The notes beneath the pieces are model-generated. The model made no database searches and was not told the origin of the DNA. It saw nothing but the letters and a program-made list of their open reading frames with translations. Positions 56,053 to 64,000 of a DNA stretch of 64,000 nt are shown piece by piece. The position numbers and the translations under genes were made by a program. Position 1 is the first letter of the stretch, and each line of letters starts with the position of its first letter. The stretch spans positions 163,467 through 227,466 of the forward strand of contig NZ_JAJAVG010000006.1 in NCBI RefSeq assembly GCF_020531915.1, given 5' to 3'. The DNA comes from Methylovorus mays (GTDB taxonomy: Bacteria; Pseudomonadota; Gammaproteobacteria; Burkholderiales; Methylophilaceae).

Positions 56053-56271
56053 ATGGGTTCATTCAGTATTTGGCATTGGTTGATCGTGCTGGTTATCGTG
56101 GTACTAATTTTTGGTACCAAGAAGCTACGCAATATGGGCAGTGATGTAGGTGGCGCCGTGAAGAATTTCAAGGATGCCATGAATGAAGGCGCGCAAAAGC
56201 CTGGCAGTCTGGATGATCGCGGAACCAGCAATACGGTTGAAGGCGAAGTGACTCAAAAGTCGAAACAATAA
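56053..56271 (+). CDS. tatA: Twin-arginine translocase subunit TatA
   Basis: A 72-residue protein: one N-terminal helix ([16 protein letters not shown]), the [10 protein letters not shown] hinge and an amphipathic helix. Many TatA copies form the pore for folded proteins. AGGAGAG lies ideally before the ATG at 56053. Confidence 0.95.
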   Translation: MGSFSIWHWLIVLVIVVLIFGTKKLRNMGSDVGGAVKNFKDAMNEGAQKPGSLDDRGTSNTVEGEVTQKSKQ

Positions 56272-56284
56272 AGCGGCCACCTCC

Positions 56285-56641
56285 GTGTTCGATATTGCTT
56301 TTTCCGAGTTGCTGCTAATCGGCGTGGTCGCCTTGATTGTGATCGGCCCGGAAAAATTACCCAAGGTGGCACGGACATTGGGATTGCTCGCAGGTAGATT
56401 GCAACGCTATGTTGCCAATGTAAAGTCTGATATCGATCGTGAACTTCAATTTCAGGATTTGCAGAAATTGCAGCAGGAGATAAAGCAGGGGGCTGATCGT
56501 CTCCAGGCAGATATGCATCAATTTCAGTCTCGCGCCAATGAGCAGCTCAATGAGGTCGACAAAAGTATGATTCCTCCTCCTGAGTCATCCCCCGAGGCCG
56601 TTACTCCCCCAGTGCAACCTGACATCCACAAGCCACAGTGA
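56285..56641 (+). CDS. tatB: Twin-arginine translocase subunit TatB
   Basis: A 118-residue protein starting with GTG: MFDIAFSELLLIG, a short helix, the conserved GPEKLP, and a long charged helix before a Pro-rich tail. TatB works with TatC in signal peptide recognition. Its stop overlaps the tatC start. Confidence 0.93.
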   Translation: MFDIAFSELLLIGVVALIVIGPEKLPKVARTLGLLAGRLQRYVANVKSDIDRELQFQDLQKLQQEIKQGADRLQADMHQFQSRANEQLNEVDKSMIPPPESSPEAVTPPVQPDIHKPQ

Positions 56642-57366
56642 CGACAACGGATACCTTTATTTCGCATCTGATTGAGTTGCGCAACCGGTTGTTGCGTATT
56701 GTCATCGGAGTGGTTCTGGTATTTATCGGCTTATTCCCCTTTGCCAATAAAATTTATACGCTATTGGCCCAACCATTATTGAGTCATTTGCCGGCCGGCG
56801 GGCAAATGATTGCTACAGCTGTTACCACGCCTTTCTTTGTGCCCATGAAAGTGGCGATGCTGGCGGCATTTGTTATCTCTCTGCCACACACCCTTTATCA
56901 AGTCTGGTCATTTATTGCACCGGGTCTTTACACTCATGAGCGGCGGTTCATGGCGCCACTGGTCGTCGCGAGCACGCTCTTGTTCTTCGCCGGGATGTGC
57001 TTTGCTTATTTTCTGGTGTTCCCGGTCGTGTTTGGTTTTATTGCCGGCACAGCGCCTGAGGGGGTCGCCGTGATGACCGATATTGGCAACTATCTTGATT
57101 TTGTCATCACCCTCTTTATGGCTTTTGGCATTGCCTTTGAGGTGCCTGTGGCCGTGGTGCTGCTCGTGTATTTTGGCTTGGTCAGAATTGAGACCCTTAA
57201 AGATATACGTTCCTATGTCATTGTGGGAGCATTTGTCATCGGCGCCATTTTCACCCCTCCTGATGTCATTTCCCAGATCATGCTGGCGGTCCCTCTGTGG
57301 TTGCTATACGAGGCCGGCATTCTTGTTGCAGGATTCCTGCGCGTTCGTACTACTCAAGCTGATTAG
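56638..57366 (+). CDS. tatC: Twin-arginine translocase subunit TatC
   Basis: A 242-residue membrane protein with six helices. HLIELRNRLLR at the start and FIAPGLYTHERRF are the core receptor segments for the twin-arginine signal. The start is GTG (GTGA overlap with tatB). The Rieske protein PetA encoded 2.3 kb downstream is a usual Tat substrate. Confidence 0.95.
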   Translation: MTTTDTFISHLIELRNRLLRIVIGVVLVFIGLFPFANKIYTLLAQPLLSHLPAGGQMIATAVTTPFFVPMKVAMLAAFVISLPHTLYQVWSFIAPGLYTHERRFMAPLVVASTLLFFAGMCFAYFLVFPVVFGFIAGTAPEGVAVMTDIGNYLDFVITLFMAFGIAFEVPVAVVLLVYFGLVRIETLKDIRSYVIVGAFVIGAIFTPPDVISQIMLAVPLWLLYEAGILVAGFLRVRTTQAD

Positions 57367-57405
57367 TTTTTTAACTTAGTGTTGCAAAAATGCATGTGAC
57401 CATTA

Positions 57406-57435
57406 TTTATTTATGGTTATTTAACCATAAATAAA
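57406..57435. repeat. AT-rich palindrome after tatC
   Basis: TTTATTTATGGTTA and its exact reverse complement flank TT. It is followed by a run of A, not T, on the plus strand. It lies between the tatC stop and the small membrane peptide gene, whose promoter region it may control. Confidence 0.5.
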
Positions 57436-57511
57436 AAAAGGTCTTTAAAAAGTTTTTTGCCGGGCGTAAGATCAACTTGCCTATAACAATGACAGGGTAA
57501 AGGAGATTGAA

Positions 57512-57634
57512 ATGCTTAAGGTACTGTTTGGATCGTGGGTCGGAATCGCATCAATCCTGACAATAGTGCTGACGATCGCAGTAGTCAGCTATTGGGTGGG
57601 ATATTGCATCGTGAATGCAAATCGCGCCAAATAA
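57512..57634 (+). CDS. Small membrane peptide (DUF3149-like), 40 residues
   Basis: This gene is shorter than usual cut-offs. AAAGGAG lies 7 bases before the ATG. The product begins MLKVLFGSWVGI and has one membrane helix (about residues 9-35) and a basic end NANRAK. The MLK-LFG start followed by a helix is the pattern of DUF3149 proteins, whose function is unknown. It has its own hairpin terminator. Confidence 0.7.
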   Translation: MLKVLFGSWVGIASILTIVLTIAVVSYWVGYCIVNANRAK

Positions 57635-57643
57635 TTGCGGCGT

Positions 57644-57664
57644 TCCCGGGCAATGCCCGGGACT
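57644..57664. terminator. Hairpin between the small peptide gene and the protease gene
   Basis: TCCCGGGC and GCCCGGGA flank AAT, then CTTT. It sits between convergent stops only 30 bases apart and may act for both directions; the T-run is short. Confidence 0.65.
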
Positions 57665-58819
57665 TTACTCAGTAGGGACAATCGTTGGGCGCGGACGTTT
57701 GCCGATAAGAACAGGTACAGAAAACTCTTTCTGGTCCCGTGAAATTTTCAGGATGGCTTTCTTGTTTGGTTTCAAGCTGGAAATCAGGTTCAGCATGCTG
57801 GAACTGTCCTGCACCTGACGCCCGTCAATCTCCAGGAGAATGTCACCCGGTCTCAAGCCTGCGCGTTCTGCTGGACTGTCTCGGAGGATGCCTGCGATGA
57901 GAGATCCGCGAACTTCCTTCAATCTGAAAGATTCAGCCAGCTCAGGGGTGATGTCCTGCGCCTCAATCCCTATCCAGCCACGTGTCACACTGCCTTGACG
58001 GATAATTTGTTCCATTACCTGCTTGGCAAGACTGACAGGGATGGCAAAGCCAATACCCATAGAGCCACCACTGCGTGAGTAGATGGCACTGTTAACACCA
58101 ACAAGGTTGCCATCAGTATCAATCAATGCACCTCCAGAGTTACCTGGATTGATGGGAGCATCGGTCTGAATGAAGTTTTCGAAGGTGTTGATCCCCAGAT
58201 GGCTACGACCCACCGCACTAATAATGCCCTGTGTAACTGTCTGACCGACGCCAAATGGGTTGCCTATGGCTAACACCACATCGCCCACATTAATCTGATC
58301 TGCTTTTGCAAACGTAATGGCGGGCAGATTGCTTACATCGACTTTCAATACTGCAAGATCAGTCTCTGGATCTGTGCCTACGACACGCGCTGATACCGTT
58401 CTGCCATCGGCAAGCGCTACTTCGATCTCATCGGCAGATTCAATAACATGGTGGTTGGTTAGAATCAGCCCCTGGGTGCTGACGATAACGCCTGATCCAA
58501 GGCTGTTTTCACGTTGCGGCTGCTCATCCTGCTGATCACCGAAAAAATGACGGAAAAGGGGGTCATCCATGAATGGTTGTGATGGATTCGCTTCAGCCTT
58601 TTTGCTGGTGAAAATATTGACAACAGACGGCATGGCTTTCTTTGCCGCAGCGCTGTAAGAGCCCGGTGGTATGGCTGAAGCTGGAGTAGATGGGGCCTCC
58701 GTAACGACCAGGGGTTTTGCTTGCGAAGGGATTAAGCCTGGATAGAATTGCTGCGCGACAAAAATGACAGCAAGACTGATCGTAACAGTCTGTGCAAAAA
58801 TGAGCCAAAGTTTGCGCAT
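57665..58819 (-). CDS. HtrA family serine protease with one PDZ domain
   Basis: A 384-residue S1C protease. It has an N-terminal membrane anchor (about 5-25), a protease domain with the triad H124 (TNHHV), D154 (ETDLAVLK) and S228 (GNSGGAL), and a single PDZ domain (about 280-375). One PDZ and an uncut anchor make it DegS-like in architecture; the QPFMDDPLFRHFFG insert is also seen in DegQ-like proteins. DegS-type proteases cut anti-sigma factors. It is divergent from the NIF3 gene. Confidence 0.9.
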   Translation of the reverse strand: MRKLWLIFAQTVTISLAVIFVAQQFYPGLIPSQAKPLVVTEAPSTPASAIPPGSYSAAAKKAMPSVVNIFTSKKAEANPSQPFMDDPLFRHFFGDQQDEQPQRENSLGSGVIVSTQGLILTNHHVIESADEIEVALADGRTVSARVVGTDPETDLAVLKVDVSNLPAITFAKADQINVGDVVLAIGNPFGVGQTVTQGIISAVGRSHLGINTFENFIQTDAPINPGNSGGALIDTDGNLVGVNSAIYSRSGGSMGIGFAIPVSLAKQVMEQIIRQGSVTRGWIGIEAQDITPELAESFRLKEVRGSLIAGILRDSPAERAGLRPGDILLEIDGRQVQDSSSMLNLISSLKPNKKAILKISRDQKEFSVPVLIGKRPRPTIVPTE

Positions 58820-58857
58820 GATCTAAATGGTTTTTTCCGAAAAATGGATACAGAAAA

Positions 58858-59604
58858 ATGAAATTGAATGAATTGCTTGATTATACCGGACAAATTCTTC
58901 AGGTAGCGCGGTTCAAAGATTATTGCCCCAATGGGCTGCAGGTAGAGGGGCGGCCAGAGGTGGGGCGATTGGTAACCGGCGTGACGGCATCGCTCGCCTT
59001 TCTGGAGGCGGCCCGAGAACATGGGGCAGATATGGTAATGGTGCATCACGGATATTTTTGGCGTAATGAGGATGCCCGTATCGTTGGGGTAAAGCAGAAG
59101 CGCATCAAGTTACTGCTGGACAGTGGAATGTCGCTCGCCGCATATCATCTTCCATTGGATGCGCATCCGGAGTTGGGGAATAACGCACAATTAGGCCAAA
59201 AAGTAGGGCTAATCCTGGAGGGGTGGACTGGGGAGCAGGATATTATTGCCTATGGCAGAACGGCTAAAGATATGACAGCGCGGATGCTTTGTCAGCGTGT
59301 ATCTAGTGTGCTCAATCGCGAAGCCTTGATGCTGGGGCCTGAGGACAAAGTCATACGCAGGGTAGCCTGGTGTACGGGTGGTGCTCAAGGGTATATGGAG
59401 CAGGCTATTGCTTTGGGTGTTGATGCGTATATCAGTGGAGAAGTCTCGGAGCAGACGTTGCATCTCGCAAATGAAGCTGGCGTGGTCTACATTGCGGCTG
59501 GGCATCATGCCACTGAACGTTATGGCATACAGGCATTGGGCGAACACCTCAAAAATCGATTCAACCTGCAGCACCACTATATCGAAATTAATAACCCCGT
59601 ATGA
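58858..59604 (+). CDS. NIF3/YbgI family dinuclear metal protein
   Basis: A 248-residue protein. Metal ligands are in MVMVHHGYFWR (two His), YHLPLDAHPELGNNA (Asp) and the C-terminal GHHATERYG (His and Glu). Annotated as GTP cyclohydrolase I type 2 homologue, but the true activity of the family is not settled. The pair protease-NIF3-petABC is a frequent betaproteobacterial order. Confidence 0.9.
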   Translation: MKLNELLDYTGQILQVARFKDYCPNGLQVEGRPEVGRLVTGVTASLAFLEAAREHGADMVMVHHGYFWRNEDARIVGVKQKRIKLLLDSGMSLAAYHLPLDAHPELGNNAQLGQKVGLILEGWTGEQDIIAYGRTAKDMTARMLCQRVSSVLNREALMLGPEDKVIRRVAWCTGGAQGYMEQAIALGVDAYISGEVSEQTLHLANEAGVVYIAAGHHATERYGIQALGEHLKNRFNLQHHYIEINNPV

Positions 59605-59702
59605 GTCGCGGTTTTAGGTTTAAGTTTTTCTCTGAACGCTGTAAAATGGCGCGCTAATTAACTGCAGTTTAAAGCAAGTCGCATTAATTTTAAGGGAATG
59701 TG

Positions 59703-60299
59703 ATGGCGAATCAACAAGTGGATCAGGGGAAGCGGCGCTTTTTAATCGCAGCGACTACCGCAGTAGGAGGTGTGGCGGCCGCGGCTGTTGCAGTTCCATT
59801 TATTAGTAGTATGTTGCCAAGCGAGCGTGCAAAAGCCGCTGGCGCTCCGGTCGAAGCTGATATCAGCAAGATCGAGTCGGGAGCGATGATTACGGTAGAG
59901 TGGAGAGGCAAGCCGGTATGGCTTATCAACCGTAGTCAGGAAATGATGGCGGCATTGGTGCAGCATGATGACAAACTGTCCGATCCGAAGCTGGAAGTAA
60001 CGACACAACAGCCTGCATATTGTCAAAATGCATCACGTTCAATCAAGACCAATTTGATGGTGTTGGTCGGCATTTGCACGCACTTGGGATGCTCTCCGTC
60101 GCCTAAGCTGCAGGCAGGTAATGAAATGGGTGCAGATTGGCCGGGTGGTTTCTTCTGTCCTTGTCACGGCTCGCGTTTCGATCTGGCTGGGCGTGTATTC
60201 AAGGGCTCGCCCGCACCTATTAATCTGGTCGTGCCTCCGCACAAGTACATCAACGACAATCTGCTGTTGATTGGTGAAGACGACAAGGGGGCCGCGTAA
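59703..60299 (+). CDS. petA: Ubiquinol-cytochrome c reductase Rieske subunit
   Basis: A 198-residue Rieske [2Fe-2S] protein of the bc1 complex. The cluster ligands are in CTHLGC and CPCHGS. The N-terminal anchor follows GKRRFLIAA, a Tat-type signal with paired basic residues. I chose ATG 59703 over the GTG one codon upstream. First gene of petABC. Confidence 0.95.
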   Translation: MANQQVDQGKRRFLIAATTAVGGVAAAAVAVPFISSMLPSERAKAAGAPVEADISKIESGAMITVEWRGKPVWLINRSQEMMAALVQHDDKLSDPKLEVTTQQPAYCQNASRSIKTNLMVLVGICTHLGCSPSPKLQAGNEMGADWPGGFFCPCHGSRFDLAGRVFKGSPAPINLVVPPHKYINDNLLLIGEDDKGAA

Positions 60300-60301
60300 T
60301 C

Positions 60302-61585
60302 ATGCAAAAATATTTAACTGGCTTGCTCGGGTGGGTAGATGACCGTTTTCCATTGACGGCCAACTGGAAAGCCCATCTTTCGGAGTATTACGCTCCCAAG
60401 AACTTCAACTTCTGGTATTTCTTCGGTTCTTTGGCACTGTTGGTCTTGGTGCTGCAAATTGTTACCGGCATTTTTCTGACCATGAATTACAAGCCGGATG
60501 CTGAGCTCGCTTTTGCCTCCGTGGAGTACATCATGCGGGACGTGTCCTGGGGATGGTTGATTCGTTATATGCACTCAACCGGCGCTTCCATGTTCTTCGT
60601 GGTGGTCTATCTCCATATGTTCCGTGGCCTGATTTATGGCTCTTACCGGAATCCTCGTGAATTGATCTGGCTGTTCGGTGTGGGGATTTTCCTTGCGCTG
60701 ATGGGGGAGGCATTCTTCGGCTATCTGTTGCCATGGGGGCAGATGTCATACTGGGGTGCTCAGGTGATTATCAATCTTTTCACCTCTATCCCTTTTGTTG
60801 GGCCAGATATTTCACTTTGGCTGCGCGGTGATTACATGGTGTCTGACGCGACCCTTAACCGGTTCTTCGCGTTCCACGTAATTGCTCTTCCGCTGGTGCT
60901 GCTGGGTTTGGTAGCTGCGCATATCATTGCCCTGCATGAAGTGGGCTCTAATAACCCTGACGGTGTTGAAATCAAGAAGCACAAAGATCCTGAAACGGGT
61001 ATCCCATTGGACGGTATTCCTTTCCATCCTTATTACACGGTGAAAGATATTGTCGGCGTCTCAGTTTTTCTGATCGTGTTTTCGGCCATTATCTTCTTTG
61101 CGCCAGAAATGGGCGGCTACTTCCTGGAGGCGAATAACTTTATTCCTGCCGATCCGTTGAAGACGCCATCCCATATTGCTCCTGTATGGTATTTCACGCC
61201 GTATTACTCTATTTTGCGTGCGGTACCTCCCATCATGAATTCGCAGTTCCCCGGTGTTGCTGCCATGGGTCTGTCGGTGGTGATTTTCGCGTTGCTGCCT
61301 TGGTTGGATCGTAGTCCCGTGAAGTCGATACGCTATCGTGGTCCTATCTACAAGGTATGGTTGGCATTGTTTGTGGTGAGCTTCTTGATTCTGGGGTACC
61401 TGGGTACCGAGCCTTCTAATGTTTGGGGCGTGTTCGATCCTTCAACCTTCATGGTGGGTGGTGCGGACCGTGCAACGGTAGTGGCCAGAATTTTCACTGT
61501 GGTTTACTTTCTGTTCTTTATCTTGATGCCTTGGTATACCAGCATCGATAAGACCAAGCCAGTTCCAGAAAGGGTAACAGGATAA
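60302..61585 (+). CDS. petB: Cytochrome b of the bc1 complex
   Basis: A 427-residue membrane protein with eight or nine helices that oxidises ubiquinol. The four heme histidines are in RYMHSTGAS, VVYLHMFRGL, FFAFHVIALP and VAAHIIALHEVG; the quinol site PEWY is PVWY here (HIAPVWYFTPYYSILR). One-base overlap with petC at its stop. Confidence 0.95.
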   Translation: MQKYLTGLLGWVDDRFPLTANWKAHLSEYYAPKNFNFWYFFGSLALLVLVLQIVTGIFLTMNYKPDAELAFASVEYIMRDVSWGWLIRYMHSTGASMFFVVVYLHMFRGLIYGSYRNPRELIWLFGVGIFLALMGEAFFGYLLPWGQMSYWGAQVIINLFTSIPFVGPDISLWLRGDYMVSDATLNRFFAFHVIALPLVLLGLVAAHIIALHEVGSNNPDGVEIKKHKDPETGIPLDGIPFHPYYTVKDIVGVSVFLIVFSAIIFFAPEMGGYFLEANNFIPADPLKTPSHIAPVWYFTPYYSILRAVPPIMNSQFPGVAAMGLSVVIFALLPWLDRSPVKSIRYRGPIYKVWLALFVVSFLILGYLGTEPSNVWGVFDPSTFMVGGADRATVVARIFTVVYFLFFILMPWYTSIDKTKPVPERVTG

Positions 61586-62319
61586 TGAAAAAGGTATTGT
61601 TGTTGGTCGGCCTGTTATTGCCTGTCCTGGCCATGGCGAATGAAAGTGTGCATCTTGATCATGCGCTTATCGATCCCAATAATCAGGCTTCGTTACAGCG
61701 TGGCGCCAGGACTTTTGTAAACTATTGCCTGAGTTGCCATAGTGCAGCTTATATGCGGTATAACCGGCTTAAAGATATTGGTTTGAGTGATGCTGAAATC
61801 AAGTCAAATCTGATGTTTGCTGGTGAGAAGGTGGGCGACACGATGACTGTCACCATGCCTAAGCGCGATGCCAAATCCTGGTTTGGAGCAACGCCCCCCG
61901 ATCTCTCGGTGCAGGCGCGTGCATATGCAAACGGGCCAGACTGGCTGTACAGCTACTTGAGAGGCTTCTATCGTGACGATACTCGTCCGACGGGCTGGAA
62001 CAATACTGTCTATGACAAAGTGGCTATGCCGCATGTGCTATGGCAGTTGCAGGGTGAGCAAACGCTCAAGGTTCAGAAAATAGTGGATGAGCATGGCCAT
62101 GAGGTCGAGAAACATACCCTGGTGCTGACCAAGCCGGGCGTGCTTGAGCCTGCGCAGTATGATGCGATGGTTGCTGACCTGGTGAATTATCTGGTATTCA
62201 TGGGAGAGCCTGCAAAAGGCTTGCGTCTGCAATTGGGGTTGATCGTGATCCTCTTCCTGGGCTTGCTTTTCATCGTCGCGTACTATCTGAAAAAAGAATT
62301 CTGGAAAGATATACACTAA
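61585..62319 (+). CDS. petC: Cytochrome c1 of the bc1 complex
   Basis: A 244-residue protein with a signal peptide, one heme site CLSCH (near residue 49), the axial Met region VAMPHVLWQLQG, and one C-terminal anchor helix (about 215-237). It passes electrons from the Rieske protein to soluble cytochromes such as c4. Confidence 0.94.
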   Translation: MKKVLLLVGLLLPVLAMANESVHLDHALIDPNNQASLQRGARTFVNYCLSCHSAAYMRYNRLKDIGLSDAEIKSNLMFAGEKVGDTMTVTMPKRDAKSWFGATPPDLSVQARAYANGPDWLYSYLRGFYRDDTRPTGWNNTVYDKVAMPHVLWQLQGEQTLKVQKIVDEHGHEVEKHTLVLTKPGVLEPAQYDAMVADLVNYLVFMGEPAKGLRLQLGLIVILFLGLLFIVAYYLKKEFWKDIH

Positions 62320-62332
62320 CGTTCTATTCAAG

Positions 62333-62366
62333 GCGGGATTGCCTTTGCGGGCAATCCCGCTTTTTT
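62333..62366 (+). terminator. Rho-independent terminator of petABC
   Basis: GCGGGATTGCC (62333-62343) pairs with GGCAATCCCGC (62350-62360) over TTTGCG and ends in TTTTTT. Confidence 0.93.
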
Positions 62367-62387
62367 GTTTTGTAAGGAAACAACATC

Positions 62388-62987
62388 ATGATGACTTTGT
62401 ATTCTGGAACTACTGATCCATACAGCCACCGCTGCCGTATTGTGCTATTTGAAAAAGGCATGGATTTTCAAGTGATCGACGTGGATCTTGCCAACAAGCC
62501 AGAAGATCTGGCCGTAATCAACCCGCATAATGAAGTCCCTGTCCTCGTTGAGCGTGATTTGGTGCTGCAACAGGCAAACATCATTAATGAATATATCGAC
62601 GAGCGCTTTCCTCACCCTCAGCTTATGCCCGCTGACCCTGTGATGCGAGCACGTGCCAGATTGTTTCTTCATAACTTTGAAGAGCAGTTGTTCAGTCATA
62701 TCAAGGATATTGAGTCTGGCAATCAGAAGCTGGCTGATAAGGCGCGCTTGATTATTCGAGACAATCTGACGCAGATCGTGCCTTTGTTCAGCCGTCAGGA
62801 ATATATTCTTGGTGACGAATTTTCCATGCTGGATGTCGCTATTGCGCCACTCTTGTGGCGTCTTGGTCATTATGGAATTGAACTGCCCAAGCAAGCTGCA
62901 CCTTTACTTAAGTACGCAGAACGTATATTCTCTCGCCCGGCTTACATCGAGGCGATGACCCCTTCCGAAAAAGCAATGCGGAAGTAA
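62388..62987 (+). CDS. sspA: Stringent starvation protein A
   Basis: A 199-residue glutathione S-transferase-like protein that binds RNA polymerase and changes transcription in starvation. The N-terminal thioredoxin fold MTLYSGTTDPYSHRCRIVL and NPHNEVPVLVERDLVL are typical of SspA; the catalytic residue of true GSTs is absent. A TAAGGAAA lies before the start. The order petABC-sspA-sspB is common. Confidence 0.93.
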   Translation: MMTLYSGTTDPYSHRCRIVLFEKGMDFQVIDVDLANKPEDLAVINPHNEVPVLVERDLVLQQANIINEYIDERFPHPQLMPADPVMRARARLFLHNFEEQLFSHIKDIESGNQKLADKARLIIRDNLTQIVPLFSRQEYILGDEFSMLDVAIAPLLWRLGHYGIELPKQAAPLLKYAERIFSRPAYIEAMTPSEKAMRK

Positions 62988-62991
62988 AGTC

Positions 62992-63411
62992 ATGGAAAAC
63001 GTTTCATCCACTAAGCCCTACCTGATACGCGCCGTGCATGAGTGGTGTGTGGACAATGGATTTACGCCACATTTGTTGGTGGCGGTGGATGAAAATACCC
63101 GAGTGCCCATGGCATACGTAAAGAATGGCGAAATAGTGTTAAATATCAATTATTCAGCCACCAAGGACTTGGTGATTGATAACACTGCAATCAGTTTTTC
63201 GGCGAGATTTTCTGGTGCTTCACAAAATATTTACGTGCCAATTGGTGCGGTTCGTGGTATCTTCGCTCGCGAAAATAGTCAGGGCATGTTTTTTGAGGCT
63301 GAGCCTGTTGCAGATGTTTATGAGCAGGCGGGGCAGTCTGAGGTGCTTGTGAAGCCTGAAGCGCCAAAGGAAATAAAAAAACCGTCTCTGACGTTGGTTA
63401 AAAAAGATTAA
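62992..63411 (+). CDS. sspB: ClpXP protease specificity-enhancing factor SspB
   Basis: A 139-residue adaptor that brings ssrA-tagged proteins to ClpXP. It has the ssrA-binding core (KPYLIRAVHEWCVDNGFTP and FSARFSGASQNIYVPIGAVRGIFAREN) and a flexible tail that ends in the ClpX-binding KKPSLTLVKKD. It begins 4 bases after the sspA stop. Confidence 0.94.
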   Translation: MENVSSTKPYLIRAVHEWCVDNGFTPHLLVAVDENTRVPMAYVKNGEIVLNINYSATKDLVIDNTAISFSARFSGASQNIYVPIGAVRGIFARENSQGMFFEAEPVADVYEQAGQSEVLVKPEAPKEIKKPSLTLVKKD

Positions 63412-63420
63412 AAGTTTTAC

Positions 63421-63496
63421 GCCGGATTAGCTCAGTTGGCAGAGCAGCGCACTTGTAATGCGAAGGTCGTCAGTTCGATTCCGACATCCGGCACCA
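63421..63496 (+). tRNA. tRNA-Thr (TGT)
   Basis: The 76-base gene has acceptor arms GCCGGAT/ATCCGGC, anticodon loop CTTGTAA with anticodon TGT, T-loop TTCGATT and an encoded CCA. First of a four-gene tRNA cluster before tuf. Confidence 0.95.
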
Positions 63497-63558
63497 GTTA
63501 CCGCCCAGTTATGGTTTGACAGTACGTGAAATTGTCAGCATAATCTCGGGTTCGGTTT

Positions 63559-63645
<87 letters not shown>

Positions 63646-63683
63646 TTTAAAGTTGGAGCCAGCGTTGATAACTGGCGAGGCGC

Positions 63684-63759
63684 GCGGGTGTAGCTCAGTT
63701 GGTAGAGCACTTGCCTTCCAAGCAAGATGTCGCGAGTTCGAACCTCGTCGCCCGCTCCA
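63684..63759 (+). tRNA. tRNA-Gly (TCC)
   Basis: 76 bases, acceptor GCGGGTG/CGCCCGC with one G-T pair, anticodon TCC in CTTCCAA, encoded CCA. Confidence 0.95.
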
Positions 63760-63783
63760 GTTTAAGTAAGAATTTAGTAAAGC

Positions 63784-63858
<75 letters not shown>

Positions 63859-63875
63859 CTTCATTAACTTGATAA

Positions 63876-64000
<125 letters not shown>

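Overview
The window looks like chromosomal DNA of an obligately methylotrophic betaproteobacterium (Methylophilaceae, most like Methylobacillus; a close match to M. flagellatus is my guess but I could not run a search). The reasons are a hexulose-6-phosphate synthase gene (ribulose monophosphate formaldehyde fixation) inside the histidine gene cluster, an azurin, a ResB/CcsA type cytochrome c maturation system, the mla-ABC-ibaG-grxD-murA-hisG order typical of betaproteobacteria, and a tRNA Thr-Tyr-Gly-Thr cluster in front of tuf. Coding density is high. I saw no insertion sequence, prophage or CRISPR array.

Layout. 1-3.3 kb: end of an unknown membrane protein, then the peroxide-reducing pair ahpC-ahpF with a tandem pair of strong hairpins behind it. 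3.4-5.1 kb (minus): hda and an AI-2E/PerM family permease, divergent from purM. 5.2-12.5 kb (plus): purM, two DUF3108 paralogues, an RsmB-like rRNA methyltransferase, an M48 membrane protease and a dicarboxylate/amino acid symporter whose apparent start codon is ATC. 12.6-14.4 kb: azurin behind a near-perfect Fur box, then a structured leader encoding a 29-residue Cys-rich peptide in front of an EamA-type exporter. 14.4-19.3 kb: ampD, a cation/Ca2+ antiporter, and a PilS/PilR-like two-component system whose PilR has lost the GAFTGA loop and the Walker B aspartate. 19.5-27.6 kb: ECF-like sigma factor operon, lptF-lptG, pepA-holC, gcvH, and a D-alanyl-D-alanine endopeptidase.

27.7-34.8 kb: topA, ttcA, pteridine reductase, MidA-like methyltransferase, trmB, engB. 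35-41.4 kb: cytochrome c4, resB-ccsA, an orphan membrane histidine kinase, and a prepilin-like gene driven by a textbook sigma-54 promoter. 41.5-48.2 kb: the phospholipid transport operon mlaFEDCB, an ABC-2 exporter, ibaG, grxD, murA. 48.2-57.4 kb: hisGDC, hps, hisBHAFIE, a HIT protein and tatABC. 57.5-64 kb: a 40-residue membrane peptide, a DegS/DegQ-like protease, a NIF3 protein, the cytochrome bc1 genes petABC, sspAB, four tRNA genes and the start of tuf.

How they work together: several blocks serve respiration and the envelope (Tat export, bc1, cytochrome c4 with its maturation system, azurin, Lpt and Mla lipid transport, murA, ampD, PBP7-like endopeptidase). The Tat system lies about 2.3 kb upstream of the Tat-dependent Rieske protein. 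The hps gene ties formaldehyde fixation to the ribose-phosphate pool that also feeds histidine synthesis. The most unusual points are the Cys-peptide leader, the altered PilR, the ATC start, Fur control of azurin, and the sigma-54 pilin promoter.
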